From Variovorax boronicumulans NBRC 103145 (lineage in GTDB: Bacteria > Pseudomonadota > Gammaproteobacteria > Burkholderiales > Burkholderiaceae_C), in the NCBI RefSeq assembly GCF_001591345.1, contig NZ_BCUS01000054.1, positions 1 to 40,917 of the forward strand: a DNA stretch of 40,917 nt, in the 5' to 3' direction. Of the stretch, positions 16,955-24,786 are shown piece by piece. Below the pieces are notes generated by a model. It was not told where the DNA came from and made no database searches. It saw only the letters and a program-made list of their open reading frames with translations. The translations under genes were made by a program, and so were the position numbers. Position 1 is the first letter of the stretch. Every line of letters begins with the position of its first letter.

Positions 16955-18154
16955 ATGAATCGTCGGCAGCTTTGGAGGGATCTTTCGCGCTTTCCTTGGC
17001 GCAACACCGCAGCAGTGCTGGGCGAGCGTTTCCGCGAAGACCGCCTCGGCCTCACGGCCAGCAGCCTGACCTTCACCACCACCATCGCCATGGTGCCGTT
17101 CTTCACGGTGGCGCTTGCCCTCTTCACCGTGTTCCCGATGTTCGCCACCATGCAGGGCCGCCTGCAGCGCTGGCTGATCGAGAGCCTGATTCCCGACAAC
17201 ATCGCGCGCCAGGTGCTGGGCTACCTGAACCAGTTCGCGAGCAAGGCCAGCGGGCTGGGCATCGCGGGCCTGGTGGTGCTGCTGATCACCGCCATCGCGC
17301 TGATCCTCACCATCGACAAGACGCTCAACAACATCTGGCGCGTGCGCACGCCGCGGCCGTTGGCGCAGCGGGTGCTGATCTACTGGGCCACCATCACGCT
17401 CGGGCCGCTGATTCTTGCGGTGAGCCTGTCGACCACCTCGTACGTGTTCGCCGCGTCGCGTGACGTGGTGGGCGGAGGCATCGTCAAGCTGGCTTTCGAC
17501 ACCCTGGAATTCCTGCTGCTCGCGGCCGGCATGGCCGGGCTGTACCACTACGTGCCGAACACCACGGTGCGCTGGTCGCACGCCTGGGCCGGCGGCCTCT
17601 TCGTGGCGGCCGCCATCGAGATCGCCAAGCGCGTGTTGGGCTACTACCTGAGCCTGGTGCCGACCTACTCGGTGCTGTACGGCGCCTTCGCCACCTTCCC
17701 GATCCTGCTGGTGTGGATCTACGTGGCCTGGGTGATCGTGCTGCTGGGCGCCGTCATCGCGGCCTACCTGCCGAGTTTGCTGACGGGCGTGGCGCGTCGG
17801 GGCGGCGCGGCGGGCTGGCCGATGCAGCTCGCGATGGAAGTGCTGCAGCACCTGGCGCGCGCGCAGGCCACGTCGGCCAAGGGCATGGGCGCGAGCGAAC
17901 TGCTGACGCGCATGCGGGTCGACGGGCTGCAACTGGCGCCGGTGCTCGAGACGCTGGTGCGGCTCGACTGGATCGCGCCGCTGGCCGAGGAGCCCGCCAA
18001 CCAGGACCCGCGCTACGTGCTGCTGGCCGACCCGTCGACGCCCATCGAGCCGCTGCTGCGCGAGCTGCTCATGCCGCGCGCCGAGCCGCTGGAAGACCTG
18101 TGGCAGAAGGGCCCGCTGCGTACGCTGCGGCTGGGTGACGTGCTATTGATCTAG
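16955..18154 (+). CDS. YihY/UPF0761-family inner membrane protein
   Basis: The 399-residue protein has the YihY core of six membrane segments (about 30-260): SLTFTTTIAMVPFFTVALAL, then TIDKTLNNIWRVRTPRPLAQR, TTVRWSHAWAGGLFVAAAIEI and PTYSVLYGAFATFPILLVWIY. The family was once called RNase BN by error; its true function is not established. A C-terminal extension of about 120 residues (280-399; ASELLTRMRVDGLQLAPVLE) looks like a winged-helix-type cytoplasmic domain. An in-frame ATG at 16943 is an alternative start. An imperfect hairpin follows the stop codon. Confidence 0.88.
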   Translation: MNRRQLWRDLSRFPWRNTAAVLGERFREDRLGLTASSLTFTTTIAMVPFFTVALALFTVFPMFATMQGRLQRWLIESLIPDNIARQVLGYLNQFASKASGLGIAGLVVLLITAIALILTIDKTLNNIWRVRTPRPLAQRVLIYWATITLGPLILAVSLSTTSYVFAASRDVVGGGIVKLAFDTLEFLLLAAGMAGLYHYVPNTTVRWSHAWAGGLFVAAAIEIAKRVLGYYLSLVPTYSVLYGAFATFPILLVWIYVAWVIVLLGAVIAAYLPSLLTGVARRGGAAGWPMQLAMEVLQHLARAQATSAKGMGASELLTRMRVDGLQLAPVLETLVRLDWIAPLAEEPANQDPRYVLLADPSTPIEPLLRELLMPRAEPLEDLWQKGPLRTLRLGDVLLI

Positions 18155-18183
18155 GAGCGCCCTGGCGTTAGGGGCGTCAGATC
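18148..18183. terminator. possible bidirectional hairpin terminator
   Basis: GATCT (18148-18152) pairs with AGATC (18179-18183), with a GC-rich inner stem (CCCT/AGGG) and a 6-nt loop. It lies between the convergent YihY and DUF962 genes and overlaps both ends. There is no T-tract, so it is weak evidence. Confidence 0.35.
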
Positions 18184-18530
18184 TTGACCCGGCCTGCCCA
18201 GATGTCGCGGTACATCGTCCAGTCGCCCATGAAGGAGTACAGCGGGCGCTTGAACGAGGCGGGCTTGTTCTTCTCGAAGCCGAAGTGCCCGACCCAGGCG
18301 AAGCCGTAGCCTGCCACCAGCCCGGCCAGCAGCCACCACGGATTGAGCGTGACCACCAGGGCCACGAGGCACAGCAGCGAGATCGTCGAGCCCGCGAAAT
18401 GCAGCCGCCGGCAGGTGACGTTGGCGTGCTCGGTCAGATAGAAGGGATAGAACTCGGCAAAGCTGGTGAAGCGGCGCGGATCGACCGTGGCCGGCGTGTC
18501 CGGTGCGGCAGGGGTGGAGGTGTTCATCAT
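18177..18530 (-). CDS. DUF962 (Mpo1-like) membrane protein
   Basis: The 117-residue protein has SFAEFYPFYLTEHANVTCRRLHF (about 22-44), with the conserved H and R residues of the DUF962 family. Two membrane segments follow (about 46-75), then GFAWVGHFGFEKNKPASFKRPLYSF and the C-terminal DWTMYRDIW. Yeast Mpo1 in this family is an iron-dependent dioxygenase acting on 2-hydroxy fatty acids; whether the bacterial protein does this is unknown. Two adjacent ATGs (18530 and 18527) follow an AGGAG site; the first is used. It is divergent from the thioredoxin-fold gene. Confidence 0.85.
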   Translation of the reverse strand: MMNTSTPAAPDTPATVDPRRFTSFAEFYPFYLTEHANVTCRRLHFAGSTISLLCLVALVVTLNPWWLLAGLVAGYGFAWVGHFGFEKNKPASFKRPLYSFMGDWTMYRDIWAGRVKI

Positions 18531-18560
18531 GGGTCTCCTGCGCCCCGCAGGGGCTTTGTT

Positions 18561-18567
18561 GATAATA
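18561..18567. promoter_or_regulatory. overlapping divergent -10 boxes
   Basis: GATAAT (plus, 18561-18566) and TATTAT (minus, 18567-18562) overlap in the gap between the DUF962 and thioredoxin-fold genes. No strong -35 box was found on either side. A CCCCGCAGGGG hairpin (18543-18553) follows on the minus-strand transcript, just before its ribosome-binding site. Confidence 0.35.
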
Positions 18568-18625
18568 GCCACGACCCCGCGGCCGCACCACCCGGGTTCG
18601 CCATCCCACCTTCGCCGTATCCACC

Positions 18626-19009
18626 TTGAGCGCTGTTCCCGTCGTCCCCGTCGATTCTTCCGCCGATGCCAACGCGCTGTGGGTCGTCTGCCTGTGCGCC
18701 GAATGGTGCGGCACCTGCCGCGACTACCGGCCGCTGCTGGTCGATCTGGCAAAGGCGCACCCGCAGTTCCGCTTCGCCTGGGTCGACATCGAGGACCACG
18801 CCGAGATCGCCGACGCCTTCGACGTCGAGACCTTCCCGACCCTGCTGGTGGCGGGCGCCGACGGCACGCGCTTTCTCGGCCCGCTGCTGCCGCACATCGA
18901 AACGCTGTCGCGCCTGCTCGGCGCGCTGCAGCCACCGCAGCCTTCCAGCCTCGACGTCGACCTGCTGCTGGCCGTGCTCGAGAAAAAGCCCGCGGCCTTC
19001 GCGGTCTGA
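18626..19009 (+). CDS. thioredoxin-fold protein
   Basis: The 127-residue protein has a redox motif AEWCGTCRDYRPLL with Cys28 and Cys31 in a WCxxC arrangement, then WVDIEDHAEIADAFDVETFPTLL with the conserved cis-proline of thioredoxins (FPTLL). No signal peptide is seen, so it should be cytoplasmic. It probably reduces disulfides, but partners are unknown. The TTG start at 18626 is the best available; no ATG precedes the fold. The active-site sequence WCGTC differs from classic WCGPC thioredoxin. Confidence 0.82.
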   Translation: MSAVPVVPVDSSADANALWVVCLCAEWCGTCRDYRPLLVDLAKAHPQFRFAWVDIEDHAEIADAFDVETFPTLLVAGADGTRFLGPLLPHIETLSRLLGALQPPQPSSLDVDLLLAVLEKKPAAFAV

Positions 19010-19030
19010 CCGCTTCGGAGCTTCCTTCCC

Positions 19031-19696
19031 ATGAACATCCTGATCTTTGGCGCCACCGGCATGGTGGGGCAGGGCGTGCTGCGCGAGTGCCTGTTGGCGC
19101 CCGACGTGGAACGCGTGGTCGCCGTGGGACGCAGCGCCACCGGGCAGCAGCATCCCAAGCTGCAGGACCTGGTGCACAAAGACATGTACGACTACCGCGC
19201 CATCGAGTCGCAGCTGACGGGCTTCGATGCCTGCTTCTTCTGCCTGGGCGTGTCGTCGGTCGGCATGAAGGAGCCGGAGTACAAGCGCATCACCTACGAC
19301 CTGACGATCGCAGCCGCCACCGTGCTGGCGCGGCTCAACCCGGGCATGACCTTCACCTACGTGACGGGCGCGGGCACCGACAGCAGCGAGCGCGGCGAAC
19401 GCATGTGGGCGCGTGTGAAGGGCGCGACCGAGAACGCGCTGATGCGCCTGCCGTTTCGCGCGTCCTACATGTTCCGGCCCGGCATGATCCAGCCGCTGCA
19501 CGGCGTGCGCTCGAAGACGCCGCTGTACGACGCCGCGATCGTGGTGCTCAAACCCGTGCTCGGGCTGGCCCACCGCTGGTGGCCCGACCGCGTGACCACC
19601 ACCGAGAAGGTGGGCCGAGCGATGCTCGCGGTGGCACGCCGGGGCGCACGCAAGGTGCTGCTCGATCCGGCGGACATCAACGCCCTGGGCAGCTGA
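19031..19696 (+). CDS. NAD(P)-binding Rossmann-fold protein (atypical SDR)
   Basis: The 221-residue protein begins with the nucleotide-binding loop MNILIFGATGMVGQGVLREC. FFCLGVSSVGMKEPEYKRITYD (about 74-95) and TYVTGAGTDSSERG (about 114-127) follow, as in small atypical short-chain dehydrogenases of the HTATIP2/YbjT type. These bind NAD(P)H but often lack the full catalytic Tyr-Lys pair, and roles vary. It is 21 nt downstream of the thioredoxin-fold gene on the same strand, so the two may be cotranscribed. The substrate is not predictable. Confidence 0.85.
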   Translation: MNILIFGATGMVGQGVLRECLLAPDVERVVAVGRSATGQQHPKLQDLVHKDMYDYRAIESQLTGFDACFFCLGVSSVGMKEPEYKRITYDLTIAAATVLARLNPGMTFTYVTGAGTDSSERGERMWARVKGATENALMRLPFRASYMFRPGMIQPLHGVRSKTPLYDAAIVVLKPVLGLAHRWWPDRVTTTEKVGRAMLAVARRGARKVLLDPADINALGS

Positions 19697-19726
19697 ACAG
19701 CAGCTGAAACACCACCCTGCGTTCTT

Positions 19727-20533
19727 TCAGCCCGCGACGAAGTCGCGCAGCGCGAACAGCACCTCGTCCGGCGCCTCGCTCATCAGCGCGTGGCCGGCAT
19801 GCACCGTCACCACCTTGGCGTTGCGCGCTTTGCCCACCAGCGCCTTGGTGGCGCGCGGCGGCGTCATCTGGTCGGCGTCGCCCAGGAGGAACAGCACGGG
19901 GCACTGCACCTTCTCCATCGCCGCTTCGCCGTTCGCGTAGTCGTTGCAGGCCTTGAAGCCGATGTGGAACACGTTGGCCTCACGGTTGCTCGCGAGCACG
20001 CGGCGCATCAGCGCGCGCGAGCTGCCGTACAGCCAGGTGCCCGGGCCGAGCGAGGAGGGCGGCGGCGCCAGCAGCGAGTGCGAGAAGGTGTTGACCATCG
20101 CGATGGCGCGCTGCGGATCGCTCACCGAGCTTTCGAGCAGCGCGGGCGACACCACCATCGGGTAGGCCGTGCCGACCATCGCGAGCTGCGTGATGCGCTC
20201 GGGCGCGCGTGCCGCGGCTTCGAGCGCGATCAGCGAGCCGAAGCTGTGGCCGACCAGCGCGGCCTTGTGCACGCCGGCCGCGTCGAGCAGTGCGATGACG
20301 AACTGCGCGGCCTCTTCCACGCTGGCCGGCGGTGCGCCGGCGCTCTTGCAGTGGCCCGGCAGGTCGACCGCCAGCACGTTCCAGCCGTGGTTGGCGAACC
20401 AGCGGCTTTGCAAAATCCACACGCTGTGGTCGTTGAGCACGCCGTGGATGAACACCACCGTGGGCTTGGCCGCATCGAAGGGCTTGCCGGCGGTGTAGCA
20501 GTAGGTGTCGTGGCCGTTGACGGTGTAGTTCAT
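19727..20533 (-). CDS. alpha/beta hydrolase
   Basis: The 268-residue protein has an alpha/beta-hydrolase fold. VVFIHGVLNDHSVW (26-39) contains the oxyanion region. GHSFGS (95-100) is the nucleophile elbow with Ser97. The acid lies in LLGDADQMTPP and the catalytic histidine in HAGHALMSEAPDE. Ester or similar substrates are likely but unspecified. The ATG at 20533 comes 1 nt after the stop codon of the O-acetylhomoserine sulfhydrylase gene. A GTG at 20542 that overlaps that gene is the alternative. The two genes are probably cotranscribed. Confidence 0.88.
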   Translation of the reverse strand: MNYTVNGHDTYCYTAGKPFDAAKPTVVFIHGVLNDHSVWILQSRWFANHGWNVLAVDLPGHCKSAGAPPASVEEAAQFVIALLDAAGVHKAALVGHSFGSLIALEAAARAPERITQLAMVGTAYPMVVSPALLESSVSDPQRAIAMVNTFSHSLLAPPPSSLGPGTWLYGSSRALMRRVLASNREANVFHIGFKACNDYANGEAAMEKVQCPVLFLLGDADQMTPPRATKALVGKARNAKVVTVHAGHALMSEAPDEVLFALRDFVAG

Positions 20534-20534
20534 C

Positions 20535-21845
20535 TCAGGCACCCGCCTTTTCCGCGGCCTTCAGCGCGCGCTTGAGGTCGTCGATCAGGTCGGCCGGGTC
20601 TTCCAGGCCGATCGACAGGCGGATCGTGCCCTGCGAGATGCCCGCGCCCGCCAGTGCCTCGTCGGTCATGCGGAAGTGCGTGGTGCTGGCCGGATGGATC
20701 ACCAGGCTGCGGCAGTCGCCCACGTTGGCCAGGTGGCTGAACAGCTTGAGCGCCTCGATGAAGGCCTTGCCCTGCGCGCGGCTGCCCTTGATGTCGAAGC
20801 TGAACACGGCGCCCGCGCCGCGCGCGCCGTGGCGCAGCAGCTTCTGCGCGAGCGCATGGCTTGGGTGCGACTCGATCAGCGGATGTCCCACGCGCGACAC
20901 GAACGGATGGCTGGCCAGGAACTCGACCACCTTCTGCGTGTTGTCGATGTGGCGCTCCATGCGCAGCGGCAGCGTCTCGATGCCCTGCAGGATCAGCCAC
21001 GCCGTGTGCGGGCTCATCGAGGCGCCGAAGTCGCGCAGGCCTTCGCGGCGCGCGCGCAGCAGGAAGGCGCCGACGGTGCTTTCCTCGCTGAAGACCATGT
21101 TGTGGAAGCCGTCGTAGGCCTGCGTGAGCTCGGCGAACTTGCCCGACTTCTCCCAGTCGAAGCTGCCGCCGTCGACCACCACGCCGCCGATCACGGTGCC
21201 GTGGCCCGACAGGAACTTGGTGGCCGAGTGGTAGACCAGGTCGGCGCCCCAGTCGAAGGGCTTGATGAGGTAGGGCGAGGTGAGCGTGGAGTCGACCAGC
21301 AGCGGCACGCCGGCTTCGTGGGCGATGTCGCTCACGGCGGGGATGTCGAGCACGTCCAGGCCCGGGTTGCCCACGGTTTCGCCGAAGAAGAGCTTGGTCT
21401 CGGGGCGCACCGCGGCGCGCCAGGCGTCGAGGTCGCCGGGCTTCACGAAGGTGGTCTCGATGCCGAAGCGGCGCATCGTGTAGTGCAGCAGGTTCTGCGA
21501 GCCGCCGTACAGCGCCGTGCTGGCCACGATGTGCGAGCCCGCGCCCATCAGCGTGGCCACCGACAGGTGCAGCGCCGCCTGGCCGCTGGCCGTGGCGATG
21601 GCGCCGATGCCGCCTTCGAGCGCCGACACGCGCTGCTCCAGCACCGCGTTGGTCGGGTTGCTGATGCGCGAGTAGACGTGGCCGGCGCGTTCCAGGTTGA
21701 ACAGCGCGGCCGCGTGGTCGCTGGATTCGAAGACGAAAGAGGTCGTCAGGTGGATGGGAACGGCCCGCGCACCGGTGGTGGGGTCGGGGGCGGCGCCGGC
21801 GTGCAGCGCGAGGGTGTCGAAACCGGGGTCGGAATAACCGGGCAT
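20535..21845 (-). CDS. metY: O-acetylhomoserine aminocarboxypropyltransferase (sulfhydrylase)
   Basis: The 436-residue protein belongs to the Cys/Met metabolism PLP-dependent family and is of MetY length. YSRISNPTNAVLEQRVSALEGG (58-79) is followed by ATASGQAALH and then HSATKFLSGHG with the PLP lysine Lys210. The end has NVGDCRSLVIHPASTTH, as in MetY and homocysteine synthases. It makes homocysteine from O-acetylhomoserine and sulfide, the direct sulfhydrylation route to methionine. It is upstream of the alpha/beta hydrolase and divergent from the CBS-domain gene across 148 bp. Confidence 0.93.
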   Translation of the reverse strand: MPGYSDPGFDTLALHAGAAPDPTTGARAVPIHLTTSFVFESSDHAAALFNLERAGHVYSRISNPTNAVLEQRVSALEGGIGAIATASGQAALHLSVATLMGAGSHIVASTALYGGSQNLLHYTMRRFGIETTFVKPGDLDAWRAAVRPETKLFFGETVGNPGLDVLDIPAVSDIAHEAGVPLLVDSTLTSPYLIKPFDWGADLVYHSATKFLSGHGTVIGGVVVDGGSFDWEKSGKFAELTQAYDGFHNMVFSEESTVGAFLLRARREGLRDFGASMSPHTAWLILQGIETLPLRMERHIDNTQKVVEFLASHPFVSRVGHPLIESHPSHALAQKLLRHGARGAGAVFSFDIKGSRAQGKAFIEALKLFSHLANVGDCRSLVIHPASTTHFRMTDEALAGAGISQGTIRLSIGLEDPADLIDDLKRALKAAEKAGA

Positions 21846-21920
21846 GAAGGCCTTTCTGTTGTCTCTTCGCAATGCCCCGTGACGCCGGCAATGCTTGCAC
21901 AGGCGACAGGGGCGTTCGGG

Positions 21921-21963
21921 TCGGCGTCGATTGTGGGCTATATTCAAATCGGCACGACGCCGA
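21921..21963 (+). promoter_or_regulatory. inverted repeat enclosing a candidate -10 box
   Basis: TCGGCGTCG (21921-21929) and CGACGCCGA (21955-21963) are perfect 9-bp complements flanking TATATT (21939-21944). The element lies just upstream of the ribosome-binding site (GAGGAG, 21981-21986) of the CBS gene. Only a weak -35 match (TTCGGG, 21915-21920) is present. Confidence 0.4.
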
Positions 21964-21993
21964 GAACGACGAATCCCCGAGAGGAGCACCACC

Positions 21994-22452
21994 ATGAAAG
22001 TCAGCGACATTCTTCGCGTCAAGGGCAACACGCTCTTCACCACCACGCCCGACGACCCGCTGGCGGAAGCCGCCAAGACCATGGCGGACAAGGACATCGG
22101 TTCGCTGGTGGTCATGGAGCACGGCGACCTGGTCGGCATGCTCACCTTCCGTGAAGTGATCGTGGCGGTCGTCAACAACGGCGGCCAGGTCGGGACCACG
22201 CTGGTGCGCAAGGCCATGGACGACGCGCCCGTCACCTGCACGCTCGAAACCGACCTCGACGAAATCCGCCGCATCATGCTGGAGCGTCACGCGCGCTACA
22301 TGCCCGTGATGGACAAGCGCATGCTCATGGGCGTGATCAGCTTCTACGACGTGGCCAAGGCCGTGGTCGACGCGCAGAACTTCGAGAACAAGATGCTCAA
22401 GGCCTACATCCGCGACTGGCCGGAAGACGAGAGCAACGAAAAGGCCGGCTGA
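21994..22452 (+). CDS. tandem CBS-domain protein
   Basis: The 152-residue protein consists of two CBS domains: about 8-68, with TTPDDPLAEAAKTMADKDIG then GDLVGMLTFREVI; and about 76-135, with CTLETDLDEIRRIMLERHAR then LMGVISFYDVAKAV. Such stand-alone pairs bind adenosine nucleotides or SAM and regulate partner proteins. No partner is fused here. A strong GAGGAG site precedes the ATG. It stands alone, divergent from metY. A small hairpin (22447-22464) overlaps its stop codon. Confidence 0.92.
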   Translation: MKVSDILRVKGNTLFTTTPDDPLAEAAKTMADKDIGSLVVMEHGDLVGMLTFREVIVAVVNNGGQVGTTLVRKAMDDAPVTCTLETDLDEIRRIMLERHARYMPVMDKRMLMGVISFYDVAKAVVDAQNFENKMLKAYIRDWPEDESNEKAG

Positions 22453-22464
22453 GCCTTTTCAGCC
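22447..22464 (+). terminator. hairpin at the 3' end of the CBS gene
   Basis: GGCTGA (22447-22452, including the stop codon) pairs with TCAGCC (22459-22464) around GCCTTT. There is no T-tract after it. It may act with the larger structured element that follows. Confidence 0.35.
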
Positions 22465-22500
22465 AGCCACTGACCGACTCGCCGTCGGCCCCTTCAAGCG

Positions 22501-22592
22501 AACACCGAGGAACCGGCTTTGCCGGGCCTCAGGTGTTGCCCCCGGTAGGGGGTTGGCGAAGCGACACGAAGTGCGCGCAGCCTGGGGGCGAG
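22501..22592. repeat. structured intergenic element with nested hairpins
   Basis: Between two convergent genes, AACACC-GAGG-AA-CCGGC (22501-22517) folds onto GCCGG-G-CCTC-A-GGTGTT (22521-22537). CCCCC-GGTA-GGGGG (22539-22552) follows, then GCGAAGCGACACGAAGTGCG and a CTGGGGGC that could pair with the C-run instead. I recall similar GCGAAGC/ACGAAGTG elements as dispersed repeats in Comamonadaceae; no second copy was found in this window. It could terminate both genes. Confidence 0.6.
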
Positions 22593-22596
22593 CTTC

Positions 22597-23592
22597 TTAC
22601 TCCTTGATGTTGGCGGTCTGCACGATCTTTTGATTGCGTGCGTACTCGGCCTGCACGAACTTCCCGAACGCCTCCGGCGTTCCGCTGCCCGGCAATGCGC
22701 CTTGCTCCGCCAGCTTGGCGCGCACGCCTTCCTCCTGCAGCACCGCATTCAGTTCCTGGTTGAGCCGCGCCACCACGGCCGGCGGCGTTTTCGCGGGCGC
22801 GAAGATGCCGGTCCAGCTCACCATGTCGTAGCCCTTGAGGCCGGGCATCTCGTTGAAGGTGGGCACCTGCGCGAGCGCCGGCAGGCGCTGGCTGCCGGTG
22901 ATGCCCAGGGCCTTCAGGCGCTTGCCGTTCACATGCGGGATGGCGCTGGTGCTCACCAGCATCGCGAGGTCGACTTGGTCGCCGATCACGTCGGTGGCGA
23001 TCTGCGCACCGCCGCGGTAGGGCACGTGCGTCACGAAGATGCCGCTGCGCTCCTTGAGCAGTTCCATCGCCAGCTGCAGCACGGTGCCCACGCCGGAGGT
23101 GGCGTAGTTGTAGTGGCCCGGCTGGGCCTTGGCGAGCTTCACAAAGTCGGCGTAGCTGCGCACGTCCAGGCCGGGGCGCGCCACCAGCACCATCGGCGCG
23201 GTATTGAGCAGGCCGACGGGCGCCAGGTCTTTCAGCGGATCGAAGCGGAAGGCTGAAGGGTTGACCAGCCGGCCGATGGCGATGGCGCTGTCGGGGCCGA
23301 CCACCAGCGTGTAGCCGTCGGGCGCCGCGCTCACGGCCTTGGCCACGCCGATGGCGCCGCCCGCGCCGCTCACGTTCTCGATCACCACCGACTGCTTGAG
23401 CCGCTCGCCCAGGCGCTGCGCCACGAGGCGGGCGTTGACGTCCACGCTGCCGCCGGCCGTGAAGGGCACGATCAGCGTGAGGGGCTTGGCGGCGGGCCAG
23501 GCGGGCTGCGCGAGGGCACCGGTGGGCAGGGCGGCGCAAAGCGCTGCGGCGGCGAGGATCAGGCGGCGGTTCGTGGTCATGGCGGGGTTCAT
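22597..23592 (-). CDS. Bug-family (TctC-like) periplasmic solute-binding protein
   Basis: The 331-residue protein has a signal peptide (MNPAMTTNRRLILAAAALCA then ALPTGALAQ). Bug signatures include KPLTLIVPFTAGGSVDVNARLVAQRL, IENVSGAGGAIG and GYTLVVGPDSAIAI, then VPYRGGAQIATDVIGDQVDLAM and FAPAKTPPAVVARLNQELN. These proteins capture small carboxylates or amides, with or without TctAB permeases, which are absent here. The ATG at 23592 overlaps the deaminase stop codon (ATGA); the inner ATG at 23580 is also possible. Coupling to a deaminase-family enzyme suggests the ligand is the enzyme's substrate or a related heterocycle. Confidence 0.92.
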   Translation of the reverse strand: MNPAMTTNRRLILAAAALCAALPTGALAQPAWPAAKPLTLIVPFTAGGSVDVNARLVAQRLGERLKQSVVIENVSGAGGAIGVAKAVSAAPDGYTLVVGPDSAIAIGRLVNPSAFRFDPLKDLAPVGLLNTAPMVLVARPGLDVRSYADFVKLAKAQPGHYNYATSGVGTVLQLAMELLKERSGIFVTHVPYRGGAQIATDVIGDQVDLAMLVSTSAIPHVNGKRLKALGITGSQRLPALAQVPTFNEMPGLKGYDMVSWTGIFAPAKTPPAVVARLNQELNAVLQEEGVRAKLAEQGALPGSGTPEAFGKFVQAEYARNQKIVQTANIKE

Positions 23593-24701
23593 CCGGGGAA
23601 GGGAGTGGCGGAAGGCGTGGGTTCGCAGGGCAGGCGGGCGCGCAGCGCGTCGAAGTCGACGCTCCATTCGGCGCGCCACTGGCGGCGCTGCGTGTCGTCG
23701 ATCCACGCGCCATCCAGGCCGTTGTGCATGAAGCCGCGCAGGTCGTCCAGGCCGAAGCCGAAGTCGCGCACCATCATCAGCCAGGCGCCCGTGGGCGTGA
23801 CCTGGTGCAGCGTCGGGTCGTCGGTGTTCGGATGGATGCGCAGGCCCAGGCCGGGCATGCGGCGGATCGGATGGTCCAGCGCCCAGCGCTCGGGCGGCAG
23901 CGTGCGCAGGTAGTAGGAGTTGGTCGGCACCACGGTGAAGATCACACCGAGCTCGGCGCACTGGCGCGCGAAGTCGGGCTGGTCGACCACCGTGTAGCCA
24001 TGGTCGATGCGGTCGACCTGCAGCAGCTCGAGCGCGGTGCGCACGTTGGTCCAGGGCATGCCGAACTCGCCGGCGTGCGCGGTGGTCTTCAGGCCGGCCT
24101 TCTTCGCATCGGCATACGCCCGCGCGAACAGCTCGGGCGGCCGGTCGTTCTCGCGGTAGTCGATGCCGATGCCGATCACCTCGTCGCAGCGGTGGGACTG
24201 GACCCACTCGACCATCTCCACCGCCGCCTCGGCGCTGGCCTCGCGGTCGATGGCGGCGATGAGCCGTCCGGTGATGCCGAACGCCTGCTGCGCATCGTGG
24301 ATCGCGCGGACGATGGCGCCCTGCGCGAGCGGGTAGGCAATGCCCGAGCCGTGCACCGTGCCGGTCGGGTTCCAGAAGAACTCGGCGTAGCGCACCTGGT
24401 GCGAGGCCGCGTCCTGCAGGTATTCGAGCGTGAGCTGGTACAGGTCGTCGGCGCTGCGCACCAGCTGGGCGTCGAGTGCGCGCAGCACGCGCAGCACGCC
24501 CACGGGCTTTTCGCCGCGCGTGTAGAAGCCGTCGATTTCCGCGTCGGCCAGCGGCGCGCCGGCGCGCCGGTTGAGTTGGCGGAAGGTGTCGTGGCGCACG
24601 GTGCCGAAGAGGTGGCAGTGCAGCTCCACCTTCGGAATCGCGCGCAGCATCGCTTCGAGCGTTAAAGGAGCGGCGGCGGGCGCAGGCGCGGCAAGGGTCA
24701 T
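23589..24701 (-). CDS. adenosine-deaminase-family amidohydrolase with altered substrate loop
   Basis: The 370-residue protein is a metal-dependent TIM barrel of the adenosine/AMP deaminase family. It has KVELHCHLFGTVRHD (24-38; metal ligands His28 and His30), TAHAGEFGMPW with the catalytic Glu, RIDHGYTVVDQPDF and RIHPNTDDPTLH with the metal Asp. Where adenosine deaminases have HLDG and adenine deaminases HLEG, this protein has HLFG (Phe32), so ring recognition is probably different. It is the first gene of a pair with the Bug protein and divergent from a LysR regulator. The substrate could be a purine, pterin or other aminated heterocycle; adenosine itself is doubtful. Confidence 0.85.
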   Translation of the reverse strand: MTLAAPAPAAAPLTLEAMLRAIPKVELHCHLFGTVRHDTFRQLNRRAGAPLADAEIDGFYTRGEKPVGVLRVLRALDAQLVRSADDLYQLTLEYLQDAASHQVRYAEFFWNPTGTVHGSGIAYPLAQGAIVRAIHDAQQAFGITGRLIAAIDREASAEAAVEMVEWVQSHRCDEVIGIGIDYRENDRPPELFARAYADAKKAGLKTTAHAGEFGMPWTNVRTALELLQVDRIDHGYTVVDQPDFARQCAELGVIFTVVPTNSYYLRTLPPERWALDHPIRRMPGLGLRIHPNTDDPTLHQVTPTGAWLMMVRDFGFGLDDLRGFMHNGLDGAWIDDTQRRQWRAEWSVDFDALRARLPCEPTPSATPFPG

Positions 24702-24741
24702 GCGGCGCAGTCTAGGCAGTGCGTGCTCATAAGGAAAATTT

Positions 24742-24769
24742 TGAATTTCTATAATTTGATTCATTGAAT
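24742..24769. promoter_or_regulatory. LysR-type regulatory region with TGAAT half-sites and a consensus -10
   Basis: TGAAT (24742-24746), ATTCA (24759-24763) and TGAAT (24765-24769) alternate in an AT-rich 85-bp gap between the deaminase and the LysR gene. TATAAT (24750-24755) reads toward the LysR gene. No good -35 box was found. The half-site pattern fits autoregulation, which is inferred. Confidence 0.5.
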
Positions 24770-24786
24770 AGATAACCAGGACGCCC

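Noticed and set aside
22501..22592. Insertion sequence or prophage attachment remnant
   Set aside because: There is no target duplication, transposase fragment or integrase nearby; it is better explained as a structured intergenic element.
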